A stretch of DNA of 64,000 bases from Thermosulfuriphilus ammonigenes (GCF_011207455.1 NZ_CP048877.1:612576-676575), one strand, 5' to 3'; shown: positions 1 to 10,290, counted from the stretch's first letter. Program-made: numbers and translations. Notes: generated by a model not told the origin, from the letters alone.

Positions 1-490
1 TCTGCCCTTTGAGATGGGAGTTATCCGGAACCATTACGTCGGCCGGACTTTTATCCAGCCCAGCCAGTCAATGCGGGATTTTTCGGTCCGGGTGAAGCTT
101 AACCCGGTTAAGGAAATCATCCGGGGGCAGCGGGTTCTGGTAGTTGATGACTCCATCGTCCGGGGCACGACCAGCCGAACCAGGGTTCGGGCCATAAGGG
201 AGGCAGGGGCCAGCAAGATCTACATGGTTATCTCCTGCCCGCCGATCCGATTTCCCTGCTACTTCGGTATAGATTTCCCCAGCCGGGGAGAACTTATTGC
301 CGCTAGACATCAGGTGGAAGAAATTCAGAGATATCTAGACCTAGACGGTCTTCATTATCTCTCCCTCGAGGGGATGCTGGCTGCTTGCCGGGCTGAAGAC
401 GGTTCCTTTTGCACGGCCTGCTTTACCGGCCAATACCCCATTGAAATCCGAACTGACCTTTCCAAAAACATTCTGGAACGACACCCATAA
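1..490 (+). CDS. purF: Amidophosphoribosyltransferase, C-terminal part (5' end outside window)
   Basis: This is the C-terminal ~163 residues of glutamine phosphoribosylpyrophosphate amidotransferase, which makes phosphoribosylamine in the first step of purine synthesis. The reading frame is open from base 2, so the gene begins left of the window and the first ATG at 14 is internal. The PRPP-binding loop [14 protein letters not shown] is clear, and the tail has cysteines in SCP, AACR and FCTACF, as in the Fe-S-containing PurF class. The TAA stop shares one base with the ATG of the next gene (TAATG), so the two are probably translationally coupled. The N-terminal glutaminase domain cannot be seen. 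Confidence 0.95.
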   Translation, partial: LPFEMGVIRNHYVGRTFIQPSQSMRDFSVRVKLNPVKEIIRGQRVLVVDDSIVRGTTSRTRVRAIREAGASKIYMVISCPPIRFPCYFGIDFPSRGELIAARHQVEEIQRYLDLDGLHYLSLEGMLAACRAEDGSFCTACFTGQYPIEIRTDLSKNILERHP

Positions 491-1473
491 TGAAAAAAGG
501 GGAGATATTGGCCAAGGCCAAGGAGGTCTTGGCCATTGAAATAGAAGGTTTGGCCACTGTCCGGGAAAAGCTGGGAGATGAGTTTGTCCGGGCGGTGGAG
601 ATAATTCTTAGGGCCCCGGGAAGAGTGGTAATCACCGGGATGGGCAAAAGCGGCCTCATTGGCCGCAAAATCGTGGCCACCCTGGCCTCTTTAGGCACGC
701 CGGCCCTGTTCCTTCATCCGGCCGAGGCCCTCCACGGAGATTTGGGAATGGTGGTTCCCGGAGATGTGGTTCTGGCCATCTCCAACAGCGGTAAAACCGA
801 GGAGATAAACGCCCTTTTGCCCAGTTTCAAGGGCCGAGGGGCCAAGATTATTGCCTTTACTGGCAACCCGGACTCTCCCCTGGCCCGGGCTGCAGACGTA
901 GTTATAGATTGTGGTGTTCCTAGAGAGGCCTGCCCCCTGGGTCTGGCCCCCACGGCCTCAACTACCGCCGCCCTGGCGGTGGGGGATGCCCTGGCGGTAG
1001 CCCTTCTGGCCTTCAAAGACTTCTCCGAGCAGGACTTCCGCCGTAATCACCCCGGAGGGACTTTAGGAGAACGTCTCAAGGTCAAGGTTGCCGAAATAAT
1101 GCTTACCGGAGAGGCCGTCCCCAAAGTAGAGGAAACGGCCTCTATGTCTGAGGCCATTGCCGAGATGAACCGAAAGGGCCTTGGTTGCGTGCTAATAATC
1201 TCCCAAGATGGACACCTGGAGGGAATCATCACCGATGGGGATCTCCGCCGGGCCATCACCCGATACGGGGAGATCCTCTCCCGAGAGATCTCTGAGATCA
1301 TGACCCCCCGTCCCAAGACCGTCTTCTATCAACGCCTGGCCGCCGAGGCCCTGGAGATCATGGAGCGCCACCTGATCACCGTGCTGCCGGTGGTAGACGA
1401 AGATGGCCACCTAGCCGGAATCGTCCACCTCCATGACCTTCTGGGCAAGGGAGAATTTAAGTTCGTGGTCTAA
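490..1473 (+). CDS. kpsF: D-arabinose-5-phosphate isomerase, KpsF/GutQ family
   Basis: This 327-residue enzyme interconverts ribulose-5-phosphate and arabinose-5-phosphate, the first committed step to Kdo for lipopolysaccharide or capsule. An N-terminal SIS domain (about residues 35-170) carries VVITGMGKSG and the AISNSGKTEE phosphate-binding loop. FRRNHPGG near residue 190 holds the family's conserved histidine. Two CBS domains fill residues ~205-325 (ITDGDLRR, HLHDLL). The start ATG overlaps the purF stop by one base. Length and domain order match the family. It implies a Gram-negative envelope with Kdo. Whether it serves LPS (KdsD role) or a capsule (KpsF role) cannot be decided here. Confidence 0.95.
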   Translation: MKKGEILAKAKEVLAIEIEGLATVREKLGDEFVRAVEIILRAPGRVVITGMGKSGLIGRKIVATLASLGTPALFLHPAEALHGDLGMVVPGDVVLAISNSGKTEEINALLPSFKGRGAKIIAFTGNPDSPLARAADVVIDCGVPREACPLGLAPTASTTAALAVGDALAVALLAFKDFSEQDFRRNHPGGTLGERLKVKVAEIMLTGEAVPKVEETASMSEAIAEMNRKGLGCVLIISQDGHLEGIITDGDLRRAITRYGEILSREISEIMTPRPKTVFYQRLAAEALEIMERHLITVLPVVDEDGHLAGIVHLHDLLGKGEFKFVV

Positions 1474-1639
1474 GCCCAAAGCCAGACCGACTTGCCTTAA
1501 AGAAGGAACTAACAAAGGCTCGGGAAAAACTGGAAGTGATAAACTTTTAACCTCTTTACCACCTATCTTGCCCTTTGGTCCTGACATTTGGCCTATAAGT
1601 TACGTTGACACCGGGGGGTGGATCTGGAAAGAATGGGCC

Positions 1640-3007
1640 ATGTTTTTCTGTCGTCTTATCTCCGTAGTTATGCTGGCTTTGGCTTTGGCCGTTCCTTCTC
1701 TGGCCGATGAATTGGGGCTTCCTGAGGCCCGGGAGCTGGCCCTTAAACACAACCCCCTCATCAAGGCCGCCCAGGCCGAAGAAAGGGCTGCCAGAGCAGG
1801 GATAGATCTGGCAAGAAGCAACTTTTTGCCCCGTCTGGATCTCTCTCAGAGCTACATTCGAACCAACAGTCCGCCTCAAGTCTTTTCTTTCAAGCTCTCC
1901 CAGCGGGATTTTCATCAATCCGACTTCGCCCTTGATCGCCTCAATCGCCCCTCTCCCATCACTAACCTGCGGACTGAATTGGTTCTTACTCAGCCTATAT
2001 TTAATCGCGGCCGGGAGATAACCGGCTACAGACTGGCCAAAATACGCCAGGCCATGGCCCGCGAGGCCCTAAGACAGACGAGGCAGAAAGTTCTCCTTCA
2101 GGTAGAAGAGGCCTTTCTCAATTGGCTCTTGGCCATCGACGCCCACCAAGTAATGGCTTCGGCGGTAGAGACGGCGGAGGCAAACCTTAAGACCGTTAAA
2201 GCCCGCTACCAGGCCGGAACCGCCCTTAAGAGTGACCTCCTACAGGCCGAGGTCCATCTGGCCGGCCTCAAAAAAGAAGAACTGGCGGCCCAAAACCGGA
2301 TTCAGGTGGCCCTTTCGGCCCTCAATGTGGCCATGGGCCTTCCCCCGGGGCGCCTGTGGCAACCGCGGCGGCCTCAAATTCATATCAATCCTCAGGGGCT
2401 TACCCTTAAGCAGTGGACAGAAACAGCCCTTAAACAGCGTCCGGAGGCCGTTTTCTTTACCCTTCTTGTAGAGGCGGCCCGCCTGCGAGTTAAGCAGGCC
2501 AAAATGGAATTTTTACCGGCTATCAATCTTCAAGGAATCTATGAGTATAACTCCGCTGGTATCGGAGACCCTTCAGGTGACGCCTGGATGGTCATCGCCC
2601 GGGCAGATCTCAATCTCTTCAAAGGCCTGGGAGATGTCTCGGCCCTCAGAAAGGCCCGGGCCGAGCTCCTCAAGACCGAAGCTCGACAGCGGAATATCAA
2701 CCAACAGATAAGGCATCAGGTGCGAGAAGCCTATCTTAATCTAGAGACTGCTCACTCCCAGGTGGGGGTTACCCAAAAGGCTGTCTCCCAGGCCGAAGAA
2801 GGTCTTAGAATCGTCGAGAAGCGCTATCGCCAGGGGCTGACCATTATCACCGAGCTCCTTGATGCTCAAACGGCCCTCAAGAGGGCCAGGTTGGAACACC
2901 TTCAGGCCCTTTATACCTGGCGCTTGGCCTGGACAAGGTTACGGTATACCGCCGGGACTCTCATTGATGAGATTAAGGTCTCACCAAAAGAGGAAACTCC
3001 AAAATAG
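1640..3007 (+). CDS. TolC-family outer membrane efflux protein
   Basis: This is the outer-membrane channel of a tripartite efflux system, 455 residues from the chosen start. The open frame reaches back to 1433 inside kpsF, but the ATG at 1640 starts a typical signal peptide (MFFCRLISVV, hydrophobic stretch, cleavage after PSLA) and is preceded by GGAAAGAA; the upstream 69 codons look non-coding. Two internally related OEP halves follow, rich in long amphipathic helices (for example ALKSDLLQAEVHLAGLKKEE and VEKRYRQGLTIITELLDAQT). The next genes are the adaptor and the RND pump, so the three form one operon. A 166-base gap separates it from kpsF; no convincing promoter was found there. Confidence 0.9.
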   Translation: MFFCRLISVVMLALALAVPSLADELGLPEARELALKHNPLIKAAQAEERAARAGIDLARSNFLPRLDLSQSYIRTNSPPQVFSFKLSQRDFHQSDFALDRLNRPSPITNLRTELVLTQPIFNRGREITGYRLAKIRQAMAREALRQTRQKVLLQVEEAFLNWLLAIDAHQVMASAVETAEANLKTVKARYQAGTALKSDLLQAEVHLAGLKKEELAAQNRIQVALSALNVAMGLPPGRLWQPRRPQIHINPQGLTLKQWTETALKQRPEAVFFTLLVEAARLRVKQAKMEFLPAINLQGIYEYNSAGIGDPSGDAWMVIARADLNLFKGLGDVSALRKARAELLKTEARQRNINQQIRHQVREAYLNLETAHSQVGVTQKAVSQAEEGLRIVEKRYRQGLTIITELLDAQTALKRARLEHLQALYTWRLAWTRLRYTAGTLIDEIKVSPKEETPK

Positions 3008-3028
3008 ATCCCAAATAAGGAACCGCCT

Positions 3029-4189
3029 ATGAGGGGAAAAAGCATCTTGATCACCTGGATTTCTTTTATCGTCCTTGTGATTATCGCCGCCTGTAGCGGC
3101 TCAAAAGAGGAAGGGACGGCCACCCTAAAGGGCCGAGAGATTTCGGCAGAAACGTACACCGTAAAGGCAAAGACTGTCCCCATCTTCCGCAGTTTTCCTG
3201 GCACAGTAGAGGCCAAGGCCGAAATAGTCCTCTCTTCCAAGGTCTCAGGCTATGTGACTAAAGTGGCCGTAAAAGAAGGAGACCGGGTAACTCCGGGGAC
3301 TATTCTCCTGACCATAGACGACCGGCAGATTCGTCAACAGATTGCCGCCCTTAAAGAGGCCCGAGAGGCCATATTAAAAGAGAGACAGGCCATCCTGGCC
3401 CGCCTGAATTACGCCAAAAGCAATTTTGAACGTTTTAAGCGCCTGTTCAAGGAAGAGGCGGCCACCAAAGAGGAGCTGGAAAGGGCCCAGGCCGAGTATC
3501 TGGCCCTTAAAAGGCAGGCCCAAGCCTTAGAACGTAAAGAACGGGAGACCGTCTCTCGCATTAAAGCAACCGAATCTCTCCTCCCCTACACGCAGATCAA
3601 ATCTCCTACCGAGGCCCTGGTGGCCAGACGGCTGGTGGATCAGGGTAGTTTTGTCAATGTGGGCCAGCCCCTTATCTATCTGGACGACCTTAAGGCTGGC
3701 TTCTGGCTGGTGGCCGAGATTGACGAATCCCTCCTGCCTTTTGTTTCTCCAGACAAAGAGGTAGTGGTGACTATTCCCAGCCTGAACAAAAACCTTAAGG
3801 CCCCGGTGGAGGTGGTGGTAGACCACGTTTCTCCTCAGACCAGAACTTTTCGTATCAAGGTAAATCTACCAATACCTATACAGGCCGGGCTTTTTGCCCG
3901 GGTTTACGTCCCCCTTGAGCCGCGCCAGGCGCTGGTAGTGCCTCAATCGGCCATTTTCAAAAGGGGTGATCTTACCGCCGTCTATGTGGTGGGAGAAGAC
4001 CGAACCATCAGGCTCCGGCTGGTAAAAACAGGCCAGACCTTCTCTCTCATCTCAGGAGAGCTACTTCCATATTCAAACTCCGGGGGAAATGATCTGTATG
4101 TAGAGATCCTCTCCGGGCTCAATGAGGGAGAGAAGGTTATCGTCGGCGACCTTGAAAAGATAAAAGAAGGCGACGTTTTGGGTAGATAG
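3029..4189 (+). CDS. RND efflux periplasmic adaptor, predicted lipoprotein
   Basis: This membrane fusion protein (386 residues) bridges the inner-membrane RND pump and the outer-membrane channel. The N-terminus has a short charged region, a hydrophobic core and a lipobox ending IAAC with Cys22, so it is probably lipid-anchored in the periplasm. The barrel-sandwich half-motifs surround a long coiled-coil hairpin (about residues 100-185, rich in A, E, K, R), followed by beta-barrel and membrane-proximal domains with the [11 protein letters not shown] motif. It starts 21 bases after the TolC-like gene and ends two bases before the pump gene. The transported substrate is unknown. Confidence 0.9.
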   Translation: MRGKSILITWISFIVLVIIAACSGSKEEGTATLKGREISAETYTVKAKTVPIFRSFPGTVEAKAEIVLSSKVSGYVTKVAVKEGDRVTPGTILLTIDDRQIRQQIAALKEAREAILKERQAILARLNYAKSNFERFKRLFKEEAATKEELERAQAEYLALKRQAQALERKERETVSRIKATESLLPYTQIKSPTEALVARRLVDQGSFVNVGQPLIYLDDLKAGFWLVAEIDESLLPFVSPDKEVVVTIPSLNKNLKAPVEVVVDHVSPQTRTFRIKVNLPIPIQAGLFARVYVPLEPRQALVVPQSAIFKRGDLTAVYVVGEDRTIRLRLVKTGQTFSLISGELLPYSNSGGNDLYVEILSGLNEGEKVIVGDLEKIKEGDVLGR

Positions 4190-4191
4190 CC

Positions 4192-7100
4192 ATGGATCAG
4201 CATAAAGATTCGAGAAATCATGGTCTGGTTGCCCGAATAACCGAGACCTTCGTTGATTCAAAGCTGGTTCCCATCTTCATCGTCATGACCCTACTCCTGG
4301 GGCTTTTTGCCATACTTAATACCCCGAGCGAGGAAGAGCCCCAGATAGTCGTCCCCATGATTGATGTCTTTGTGGAGATGCCCGGGGCCACCGCCAAGGA
4401 GATCGAAAACCGGGTCATCTCTCCCATGGAAAAGCTAATCTGGGAGATTCCAGGGGTAGAGTATGTCTATTCTACCGCCGAAAATGGCCGCGCCCTGACG
4501 GTGGTTCGTTTCTATGTCGGCCAGGATACTGAAGAGAGTCTGGTCAAGACATATGACAAGCTGTATCAGCACCTGGACTGGATTCCTCCAGGTTGCTCTA
4601 TGCCCCTTTTAAAACCCCGCTCCATAGATGATGTCCCAATTGTCGTTCTCACCTTTTGGGGACCGGGCTACGATGGCTACAGCCTGCGGCGTCTGGTAGC
4701 CCAGGTGGATGATGAAATCAGAAACATACCCGGAATCTCGGAGACCTTTATCAAGGGGGGGCTAAGACGGCAGGTTCGGGTGCTTCTAGAACCGGAGAAG
4801 ATATATGCCCTGGGGCTTGACCTGGCCGACGTGAGCCGGACCATCCGCCTTCAGAACCAGGCCCGTCTCGCCGGAGATTTTTCCCAGAATAACTACTCCT
4901 TTTCGGTAAGGTTAGACAACTTCCTGGCCACCAAGAAGGATCTTGAGGAAACGGTGGTCAAGGTAGTCAAGGGACGACCGGTCTTTCTTAGAGATGTCGC
5001 CCAGATCTTAGATGGCCCTGAGGAACCGGTGAACTATGTCCTTTTTGCCGCCGGACCGGCGGCCCGGGCCAAAGGGATATCATCTGAGCCCGGCCAGCTC
5101 TATCCGGCAGTCTCTCTGGCCATCTCCAAGAGGAAGGGCGAAAATGCTACCAAGCTGGCCGAAAAAATTCTGGAGAAGATAGAAGAGCTCCGGGGACATC
5201 TTATCCCCGATGATGTCCAGGTAACAGTAACCAGAAACTACGGGGAGACGGCCCGAGAGAAATCTAACGAGCTCATCGAGCATCTTCTTATCGCCACCGT
5301 CTCCGTGGCCGTCCTTATCGCCCTTTTCTTAGGGGTGAGGGCCTCTCTGGTTGTCTTGGTAGCCGTCCCGGTGACTTTGGCCATCACCCTGTTTATCTAC
5401 TACTTCCATGGATACACCCTCAACCGGGTAACCCTTTTTGCCCTTATCTTCTGCATCGGTATTTTGGTAGATGACCCCATTGTCGATGTGGAAAACATTG
5501 TCCGCCACCTCAGACTCCCAGAGAACCGAGGGCGTCCCCTCAAAGAGATTATCGTCACCGCTGTAAATGAGGTCCGGAGCCCCCTTATTCTGGCCACCTT
5601 CACTGTTATCGCGGCCATTATACCCATGGCCTTCGTCCGGGGTCTTATGGGCCCCTATATGAGGCCCATGCCCATTGGAGCCTCGGTGGCCATGCTCCTC
5701 TCCATGGCCGTGGCCTTTGTCATCACCCCCTGGACGGCCTATCATTTCCTAGGCCGGAAGGGAAAGATATTTGAGGAAGAGAAGGAAGACATCTTTACCC
5801 GCTACTATCGCTGGATGATGGGCCACCTCATTCGGGACTGGCGCTGGCGCTGGTCCTTCATGGCCCTGGTGGGAGTTCTTTTCCTGGGAGCCTGTTCCCT
5901 TATTTACTTTAAGGTGGTCTATGTAAAGATGCTCCCCTTTGACAATAAAAGTGAGTTTCAGGTGATCGTGGACATGCCCGAGGGGACCACCCTTGAAGAA
6001 ACCACCCGGGTGGCCACCGAGTTAGGGGAGTATCTCCTCAGCCAGCCTGAGGTAACCGATTATCAAATCTATGCCGGCACTTCAGCCCCTTTTAACTTCA
6101 ACGGACTTATCCGTCATTATTATCTTCGCTCTGGCCCCAATGTGGCCGACATCCAGGTAAATCTGGTTCCCAAAGAAGAAAGAGAGCTCCAGAGCCATGA
6201 CATCGCCAAGCGTGTTCGCCCCGGTCTTACCGAAATAGCCCAAAAATACGGAGCCCGAATCAAGGTTGCCGAGGTTCCTCCTGGACCGCCAGTTCTGCAG
6301 ACCCTGGTGGCTGAAATATACGGTCCGGACTACGAAAAACAGATAGAGCTGGCCCGCAAGGTCCGGGAGATCTTTGAAAAAACCCCGGGAGTCGTAGATG
6401 TTGACTGGTACATGACCGACCCCCAGAAGGAATATCGCCTTATTGTTGAGCGTGACAAGGCCGTGGCCCTGGGGGTGATGCCGGCCCGGGTAAATGAAGT
6501 CCTCAGGGCCGCCTTATCCGGCGAGGAAATAGGTCTTCTCCATGATCCCGAAGCCAAGGAAGACGTCTATATTGTTGTCCGCTATCCCCGTTCCAAGCGC
6601 TCAGGCCTTCCTGAACTCTCCTCCCTTAAGGTCCGGGCTGAAGACGGACGGCTGGTTTCTCTCTCAGAAATCGTTCGAGTAGAGGAAGGCCTTGTCCCCC
6701 ACCCCATCTACCATAAGAACCTACATCCGGTGGTCTATGTTACCGGGGATGTGGCCGGTAAAGAGGAAAGCCCCATTTACGCAATTTTCAAGATGAACAA
6801 GCTCATAAAGGAGCTTAAGGCCCCTGACGGTTACCCGGTTAAGCTTTACTGGACCCATCTTCCCTTCTCTCAAAAAGAATGGGCCATCAAGTGGGATGGC
6901 GAATGGCACATTACCTATGAGGTCTTTCGAGACCTAGGCCTGGCCTTTGGGGCGGTTATGATCCTTATCTATATGTTGGTAGTGGGCTGGTTTCGCTCTT
7001 ATTCAGCCCCTCTGGTGATCATGGCCCCCATTCCCCTTTCTCTCATCGGAATCATTCCCGCCCATGCGGCCATGGGGGCCTTCTTTACAGCCACCTCCAT

Positions 7101-7422
7101 GATCGGCTTTATCGCGGGAGCCGGAATCGTGGTTCGTAATTCTATCATCCTGGCCGATTTTATCGAACTGCGTCTCTCACAGGGAATGCCGTTGGCTGAA
7201 GCCGTTATCGACGCCGGCGCGATCCGCTTTCGCCCCATGCTCCTGACAGCCATGTCGGTGGTAGTGGGATCCTTTGTGATCCTGTTTGATCCCATCTTTC
7301 AGGGGCTGGCTATCAGTCTTATGGCCGGGGAAGTGGCCTCTACCCTCTTTTCTCGAATGGTGGTCCCCATCTTGTATTATCTGGATCACCGTATTAAGTC
7401 TGAAAGACGACTGGTTCTTTAG
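4192..7422 (+). CDS. RND-family efflux transporter permease (AcrB/MexB superfamily)
   Basis: This is an inner-membrane proton-driven pump of 1076 residues, the usual RND size, with two repeats of six transmembrane helices and large periplasmic loops. TM4 carries the proton-relay pair in [15 protein letters not shown]. In TM10 the position of AcrB Lys940 aligns by eye with an arginine ([13 protein letters not shown]). The porter segment [20 protein letters not shown] near the N-terminus is typical. It follows the adaptor gene by two bases and forms one operon with it and the TolC-like gene. The family exports drugs, dyes, lipids or solvents; the substrate here cannot be inferred. The heavy-metal (CusA) subclass looks unlikely, because the methionine relay is not evident. 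Confidence 0.9.
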   Translation: MDQHKDSRNHGLVARITETFVDSKLVPIFIVMTLLLGLFAILNTPSEEEPQIVVPMIDVFVEMPGATAKEIENRVISPMEKLIWEIPGVEYVYSTAENGRALTVVRFYVGQDTEESLVKTYDKLYQHLDWIPPGCSMPLLKPRSIDDVPIVVLTFWGPGYDGYSLRRLVAQVDDEIRNIPGISETFIKGGLRRQVRVLLEPEKIYALGLDLADVSRTIRLQNQARLAGDFSQNNYSFSVRLDNFLATKKDLEETVVKVVKGRPVFLRDVAQILDGPEEPVNYVLFAAGPAARAKGISSEPGQLYPAVSLAISKRKGENATKLAEKILEKIEELRGHLIPDDVQVTVTRNYGETAREKSNELIEHLLIATVSVAVLIALFLGVRASLVVLVAVPVTLAITLFIYYFHGYTLNRVTLFALIFCIGILVDDPIVDVENIVRHLRLPENRGRPLKEIIVTAVNEVRSPLILATFTVIAAIIPMAFVRGLMGPYMRPMPIGASVAMLLSMAVAFVITPWTAYHFLGRKGKIFEEEKEDIFTRYYRWMMGHLIRDWRWRWSFMALVGVLFLGACSLIYFKVVYVKMLPFDNKSEFQVIVDMPEGTTLEETTRVATELGEYLLSQPEVTDYQIYAGTSAPFNFNGLIRHYYLRSGPNVADIQVNLVPKEERELQSHDIAKRVRPGLTEIAQKYGARIKVAEVPPGPPVLQTLVAEIYGPDYEKQIELARKVREIFEKTPGVVDVDWYMTDPQKEYRLIVERDKAVALGVMPARVNEVLRAALSGEEIGLLHDPEAKEDVYIVVRYPRSKRSGLPELSSLKVRAEDGRLVSLSEIVRVEEGLVPHPIYHKNLHPVVYVTGDVAGKEESPIYAIFKMNKLIKELKAPDGYPVKLYWTHLPFSQKEWAIKWDGEWHITYEVFRDLGLAFGAVMILIYMLVVGWFRSYSAPLVIMAPIPLSLIGIIPAHAAMGAFFTATSMIGFIAGAGIVVRNSIILADFIELRLSQGMPLAEAVIDAGAIRFRPMLLTAMSVVVGSFVILFDPIFQGLAISLMAGEVASTLFSRMVVPILYYLDHRIKSERRLVL

Positions 7423-7430
7423 GAGAGGCC

Positions 7431-8165
7431 ATGCAGAAACCAATCTTAAGCCGCCAAGATCTTAAACTAGATGACGAATTCAAGTTCGCCTGTTATCCCG
7501 GGATCAAATGTTTCAACGTCTGCTGCCACGATGTAACCCTTATTCTTAGCCCCTATGATGCCTTAAGGGTCCGAAGGGCCCTGGGGCTTTCTCCGAGTGA
7601 TTTTCTGGAAAGATACACCGATATGCATCTCGGAGATCTGACGCAGATTCCGGTGGTCCGGCTTAGGATGAGGACTGATCTAACCTGTCCCTTCGTTAGC
7701 GAAGAGGGCTGCCAGATATACAACGACAGACCTTCATCCTGTCGAACTTACCCTCTGGCCCGCTTTACGATGCGAAACCGCCAGACAGGAGAAGTGGTAG
7801 AGCTTTATAAAATCGTGCGGGAGAGCCACTGTGAGGGACACTTTGAAGACCGGATCTGGAAGGTTAAGGATTGGATCAGCGATCAAGGGCTTCTCCCCTA
7901 CCATGAAATGAATGACCTCTTCGGGGAACTTATTCTCCTGAGACAAAAGATGGCCGACACTCCTCTTTCAGCCGATGATCTGGATGCCATCTACACCGCC
8001 TGTTATCTCCAGGATCGTTTCGCCGAGTTGGTAGCCAGAGATGATTTTGCCGCTCGCTATGGTTTTGAGGTCTCAGAAATCGAAAAGGCCTTAAGGGAAG
8101 AGACCGAACTCCTTAAGCTGGGATTCAAGTGGCTTAAGAAGACAGTATTCAGTCAGACCTCTTGA
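7431..8165 (+). CDS. YkgJ-family cysteine-cluster protein
   Basis: This 244-residue protein has the zinc- or iron-chelating cysteine pattern of the YkgJ/CxxCxxCC family: CYPGIKCFNVCC at residues 21-32, then TCPFVSEEGCQIYNDRP and SSCRTYPLA near residues 85-110. The remaining ~130 residues are helical and polar without a recognised motif. No signal peptide or membrane segment is seen, so it is probably cytoplasmic. It starts 8 bases after the RND pump gene and may be co-transcribed with it, although YkgJ proteins are common with varied neighbours. The biochemical function of the family is not established. Confidence 0.8.
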   Translation: MQKPILSRQDLKLDDEFKFACYPGIKCFNVCCHDVTLILSPYDALRVRRALGLSPSDFLERYTDMHLGDLTQIPVVRLRMRTDLTCPFVSEEGCQIYNDRPSSCRTYPLARFTMRNRQTGEVVELYKIVRESHCEGHFEDRIWKVKDWISDQGLLPYHEMNDLFGELILLRQKMADTPLSADDLDAIYTACYLQDRFAELVARDDFAARYGFEVSEIEKALREETELLKLGFKWLKKTVFSQTS

Positions 8166-8178
8166 TCGAGGCCTGACT
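8151..8178. terminator. Possible weak bidirectional terminator between convergent genes
   Basis: An 11-base inverted repeat (AGTCAGACCTC at 8151-8161 against GAGGCCTGACT at 8168-8178, loop of six) spans the 11-base gap between the convergent YkgJ gene and the deacetylase gene. One position is A-C on the plus strand and a G-U wobble on the minus strand. Neither side has a U-tract, so if it terminates transcription it does so weakly or by convergence. Confidence 0.35.
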
Positions 8179-9019
8179 ACCCCCCTTTCTCTACCAGCTC
8201 CAGGTATTGGCTACAGGTAAGAAAACGCTCCCCCGAAAAGGCGGCCAGGAAATCTTTGAGCTTCTGTTTAGTAGCCGCTAAATTGTGGTAGTGTCGGAAA
8301 CGTCGTCCCCAGGAGGCCGGCACCCGGGGCTGGTTGGGATCAATCTCCCAGGGATGAAAATAAAAGACATAAAGGCCTCGGTTTTTAAGGATCCTCCTCA
8401 CCCCTTTGATAAAGACCGAAGTCGGCAGAAGGCGAAAATAGGCCCCGCCGCCCCAAGGGACCACCCATTTACCCCATGAGAGGTTGCTAACCGGAATCTC
8501 CAGGATCCCAGCAGTAGTTTTAAAGGGGAGGTCCGAGGCCCCCTCAAGATAGCCATAGCGACCATGGAGCCTGAAGGTATTGAGGCTTGAGTCGTAAAGG
8601 TGGCCGGTTTTACGCAAAAGTTTAAGTAGCTCACGGCTTACCGTAAAGCTTGGAGCCCGATAGCCTCTAACCTCAACCCCTAAAGACTCCAGGATAGTCT
8701 TGGTGCGATGGAGATCCTTTTCTAAGGCCTGTGAAGAAAGATCAAAGGTCAATCGGTGATCAAATCCATGGGAGGCTACTTCATGGCCGGCCCGGTGAAT
8801 ATCGACCACCAGCTCAGGAAGCCGCTCCGCCAGCCATCCCAGCACGAAAAAGGTGGCCTTGACTCCAAAGTTAGCCAGGAGGGAAAGAATCTCCCGGACA
8901 TTGCTGTGGACCCTCAGCTCACAAGAGGGCCATTCTTCATAGGAGATGTAAGGCTTAAAATTCTCTACCTGAAACCAGTCCTCCACATCGATGGTGATCA
9001 AAATAACCCCTTGGGGCAT
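8177..9019 (-). CDS. Polysaccharide deacetylase of the XrtA/PEP-CTERM locus type
   Basis: This NodB-fold carbohydrate esterase (280 residues) is predicted to remove N- or O-acetyl groups from an exopolysaccharide. The catalytic signature is clear: LITIDVEDW with Asp11/Glu13/Asp14, and SHGFDH with metal-binding His84 and His88. The C-terminal part carries YVFYFHPWEID and a short helical tail, as in the deacetylase subfamily (NodB plus DUF3473) encoded beside exosortases. No signal peptide is visible. It is the last gene of the minus-strand exopolysaccharide cluster and lies 5 bases after the APS kinase gene, so it is almost certainly in the same transcript. Confidence 0.88.
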   Translation of the reverse strand: MPQGVILITIDVEDWFQVENFKPYISYEEWPSCELRVHSNVREILSLLANFGVKATFFVLGWLAERLPELVVDIHRAGHEVASHGFDHRLTFDLSSQALEKDLHRTKTILESLGVEVRGYRAPSFTVSRELLKLLRKTGHLYDSSLNTFRLHGRYGYLEGASDLPFKTTAGILEIPVSNLSWGKWVVPWGGGAYFRLLPTSVFIKGVRRILKNRGLYVFYFHPWEIDPNQPRVPASWGRRFRHYHNLAATKQKLKDFLAAFSGERFLTCSQYLELVEKGG

Positions 9020-9024
9020 CTAGC

Positions 9025-9648
9025 TTACCACTCTTTGCGGGCGTAACCTATCTGGGCTAGATGTCTTCGGAGACGGCGTTCCTCCTCTTCTATCTCGGCA
9101 TAGTCCTTGGGAGATACCGGCTTTACAGGGATTAGATCTCTCTTTTCAAGGTAGGAGAGGATCTTGCTCAGACTCTCTTCCACGCTTTCCTGATCGGTGT
9201 GAACGACAACCTCCGGGGTGCGCGGCGGCTCGTAGGGATCAGAAATACCGGTAAAGTGTGGTATCTCTCCGGCTCTGGCCCGGGCGTAGAGGCCCTTTAC
9301 ATCCCGGGCCTCAACCACTTCCAAAGGGCAACTGCAAAAGACCTCAATGTAATTGGGTATAAGAAGGCGGTTTTGCTGACGGGTATCTTCATAGGGGGCA
9401 ATAGCCGCTACCACGCTAATTATACCGTGCTTGTTGAGAAGCCAGGAGAGAAAGCCAATCCGGCGAACGTTGATATCCCTTTCCCGTTTGGTGAACCCAA
9501 GCTCCTGACTGAAATTTGTCCGGATAATGTCTCCATCTAAAAGTTCCGCTTTGAGACCGCGACGACGGATTTCTAAATAAACCCTACGGGAGAGAGTCGT
9601 CTTTCCCGAACCCGACAGACCTGTAAACCAAATGGTAAAAGCTTTCAT
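9025..9648 (-). CDS. cysC: Adenylylsulfate (APS) kinase
   Basis: This enzyme phosphorylates adenosine 5'-phosphosulfate to PAPS, the donor for sulfation or assimilatory reduction. The 207 residues include the P-loop GLSGSGKTT (residues ~11-19), LLDGDIIRTNFSQELGF, the DVKGLYARARAGEIPHFTG segment and PYEPP, all CysC hallmarks. The phospho-acceptor serine of the E. coli enzyme (ISPF) is replaced by alanine (IAPY). There is a ~35-residue charged C-terminal extension. No ATP sulfurylase or PAPS reductase gene is adjacent; the neighbours are the deacetylase and EpsI. This suggests PAPS supply for sulfation of the exopolysaccharide rather than for cysteine synthesis (inference). Confidence 0.92.
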   Translation of the reverse strand: MKAFTIWFTGLSGSGKTTLSRRVYLEIRRRGLKAELLDGDIIRTNFSQELGFTKRERDINVRRIGFLSWLLNKHGIISVVAAIAPYEDTRQQNRLLIPNYIEVFCSCPLEVVEARDVKGLYARARAGEIPHFTGISDPYEPPRTPEVVVHTDQESVEESLSKILSYLEKRDLIPVKPVSPKDYAEIEEEERRLRRHLAQIGYARKEW

Positions 9649-9663
9649 GGTACCTCCATCCGC

Positions 9664-10290
9664 TTATGAGGGAAAATATCCATCAAGCACCGGCAAAAGG
9701 GCCTTTATAAAGCGCCTAGCAGCCTCCTCTGAAGCCTGATCTTTGTAAAGAAGAGATATCCTTACTAAGGATTCATCGGATCTTCGTGACCAAAGTTTAT
9801 CCCACAAAAGATAGAGACGGTCTTCGTACTCATTGGCCACAATCCTTCCCCGCCCCTGATACCAATAGTAGACCAACATCTTCTGGCCGGACTTTTCCAA
9901 AAGGAGACGGTTAATCTGAATCTCGCCCTGGCCCTCAAGGGAAAGGGCCACCTGGCGAGAGTCCAAAGGAAACCAGCCGCTGCCTGGAAGACAGTGTTTA
10001 GGCGAGTGGATCATCTGGCCTTCTTTCTGGTCTTCAAAGTAGCCGATATAGAGGGTTACCCTGGTTCCTTCTTGATCCTGATAGGTGCGAAGAATGTGTT
10101 GGTCCACCCCCAAAATGGCAATGATATTGTCATCAAGACGATCTTCCGCTATCTGGACAAAGCCATCAATGGTGGACGGAAACTGATCTAAAGGACGTTT
10201 CGGGGGCACAGAGAGAGAATCAGAGGTGTGCTCCAGAAAAAGATAGGTAATTAAAAAGACAGCCGTGAGGATTAAAATCCTTCTGGTCAT
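9664..10290 (-). CDS. epsI: EpsI-family exosortase-associated protein
   Basis: This 208-residue protein has one N-terminal hydrophobic segment (residues ~4-20) and a periplasmic domain with the EpsI signature HSPKHCLPGSGW (residues 95-106). EpsI occurs as a separate protein or as the C-terminal domain of exosortases and is needed for exopolysaccharide production in organisms where it has been studied; its chemistry is unknown. Its start codon overlaps the exosortase stop by four bases (ATGA type), so the two are translationally coupled. Confidence 0.9.
   Translation of the reverse strand: MTRRILILTAVFLITYLFLEHTSDSLSVPPKRPLDQFPSTIDGFVQIAEDRLDDNIIAILGVDQHILRTYQDQEGTRVTLYIGYFEDQKEGQMIHSPKHCLPGSGWFPLDSRQVALSLEGQGEIQINRLLLEKSGQKMLVYYWYQGRGRIVANEYEDRLYLLWDKLWSRRSDESLVRISLLYKDQASEEAARRFIKALLPVLDGYFPS

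Noticed and set aside
1433-1639. N-terminal 69 codons of the TolC-like open frame
   Set aside because: The segment overlaps kpsF, has no signal-peptide character and is followed by an ATG with a proper signal peptide and ribosome-binding site.
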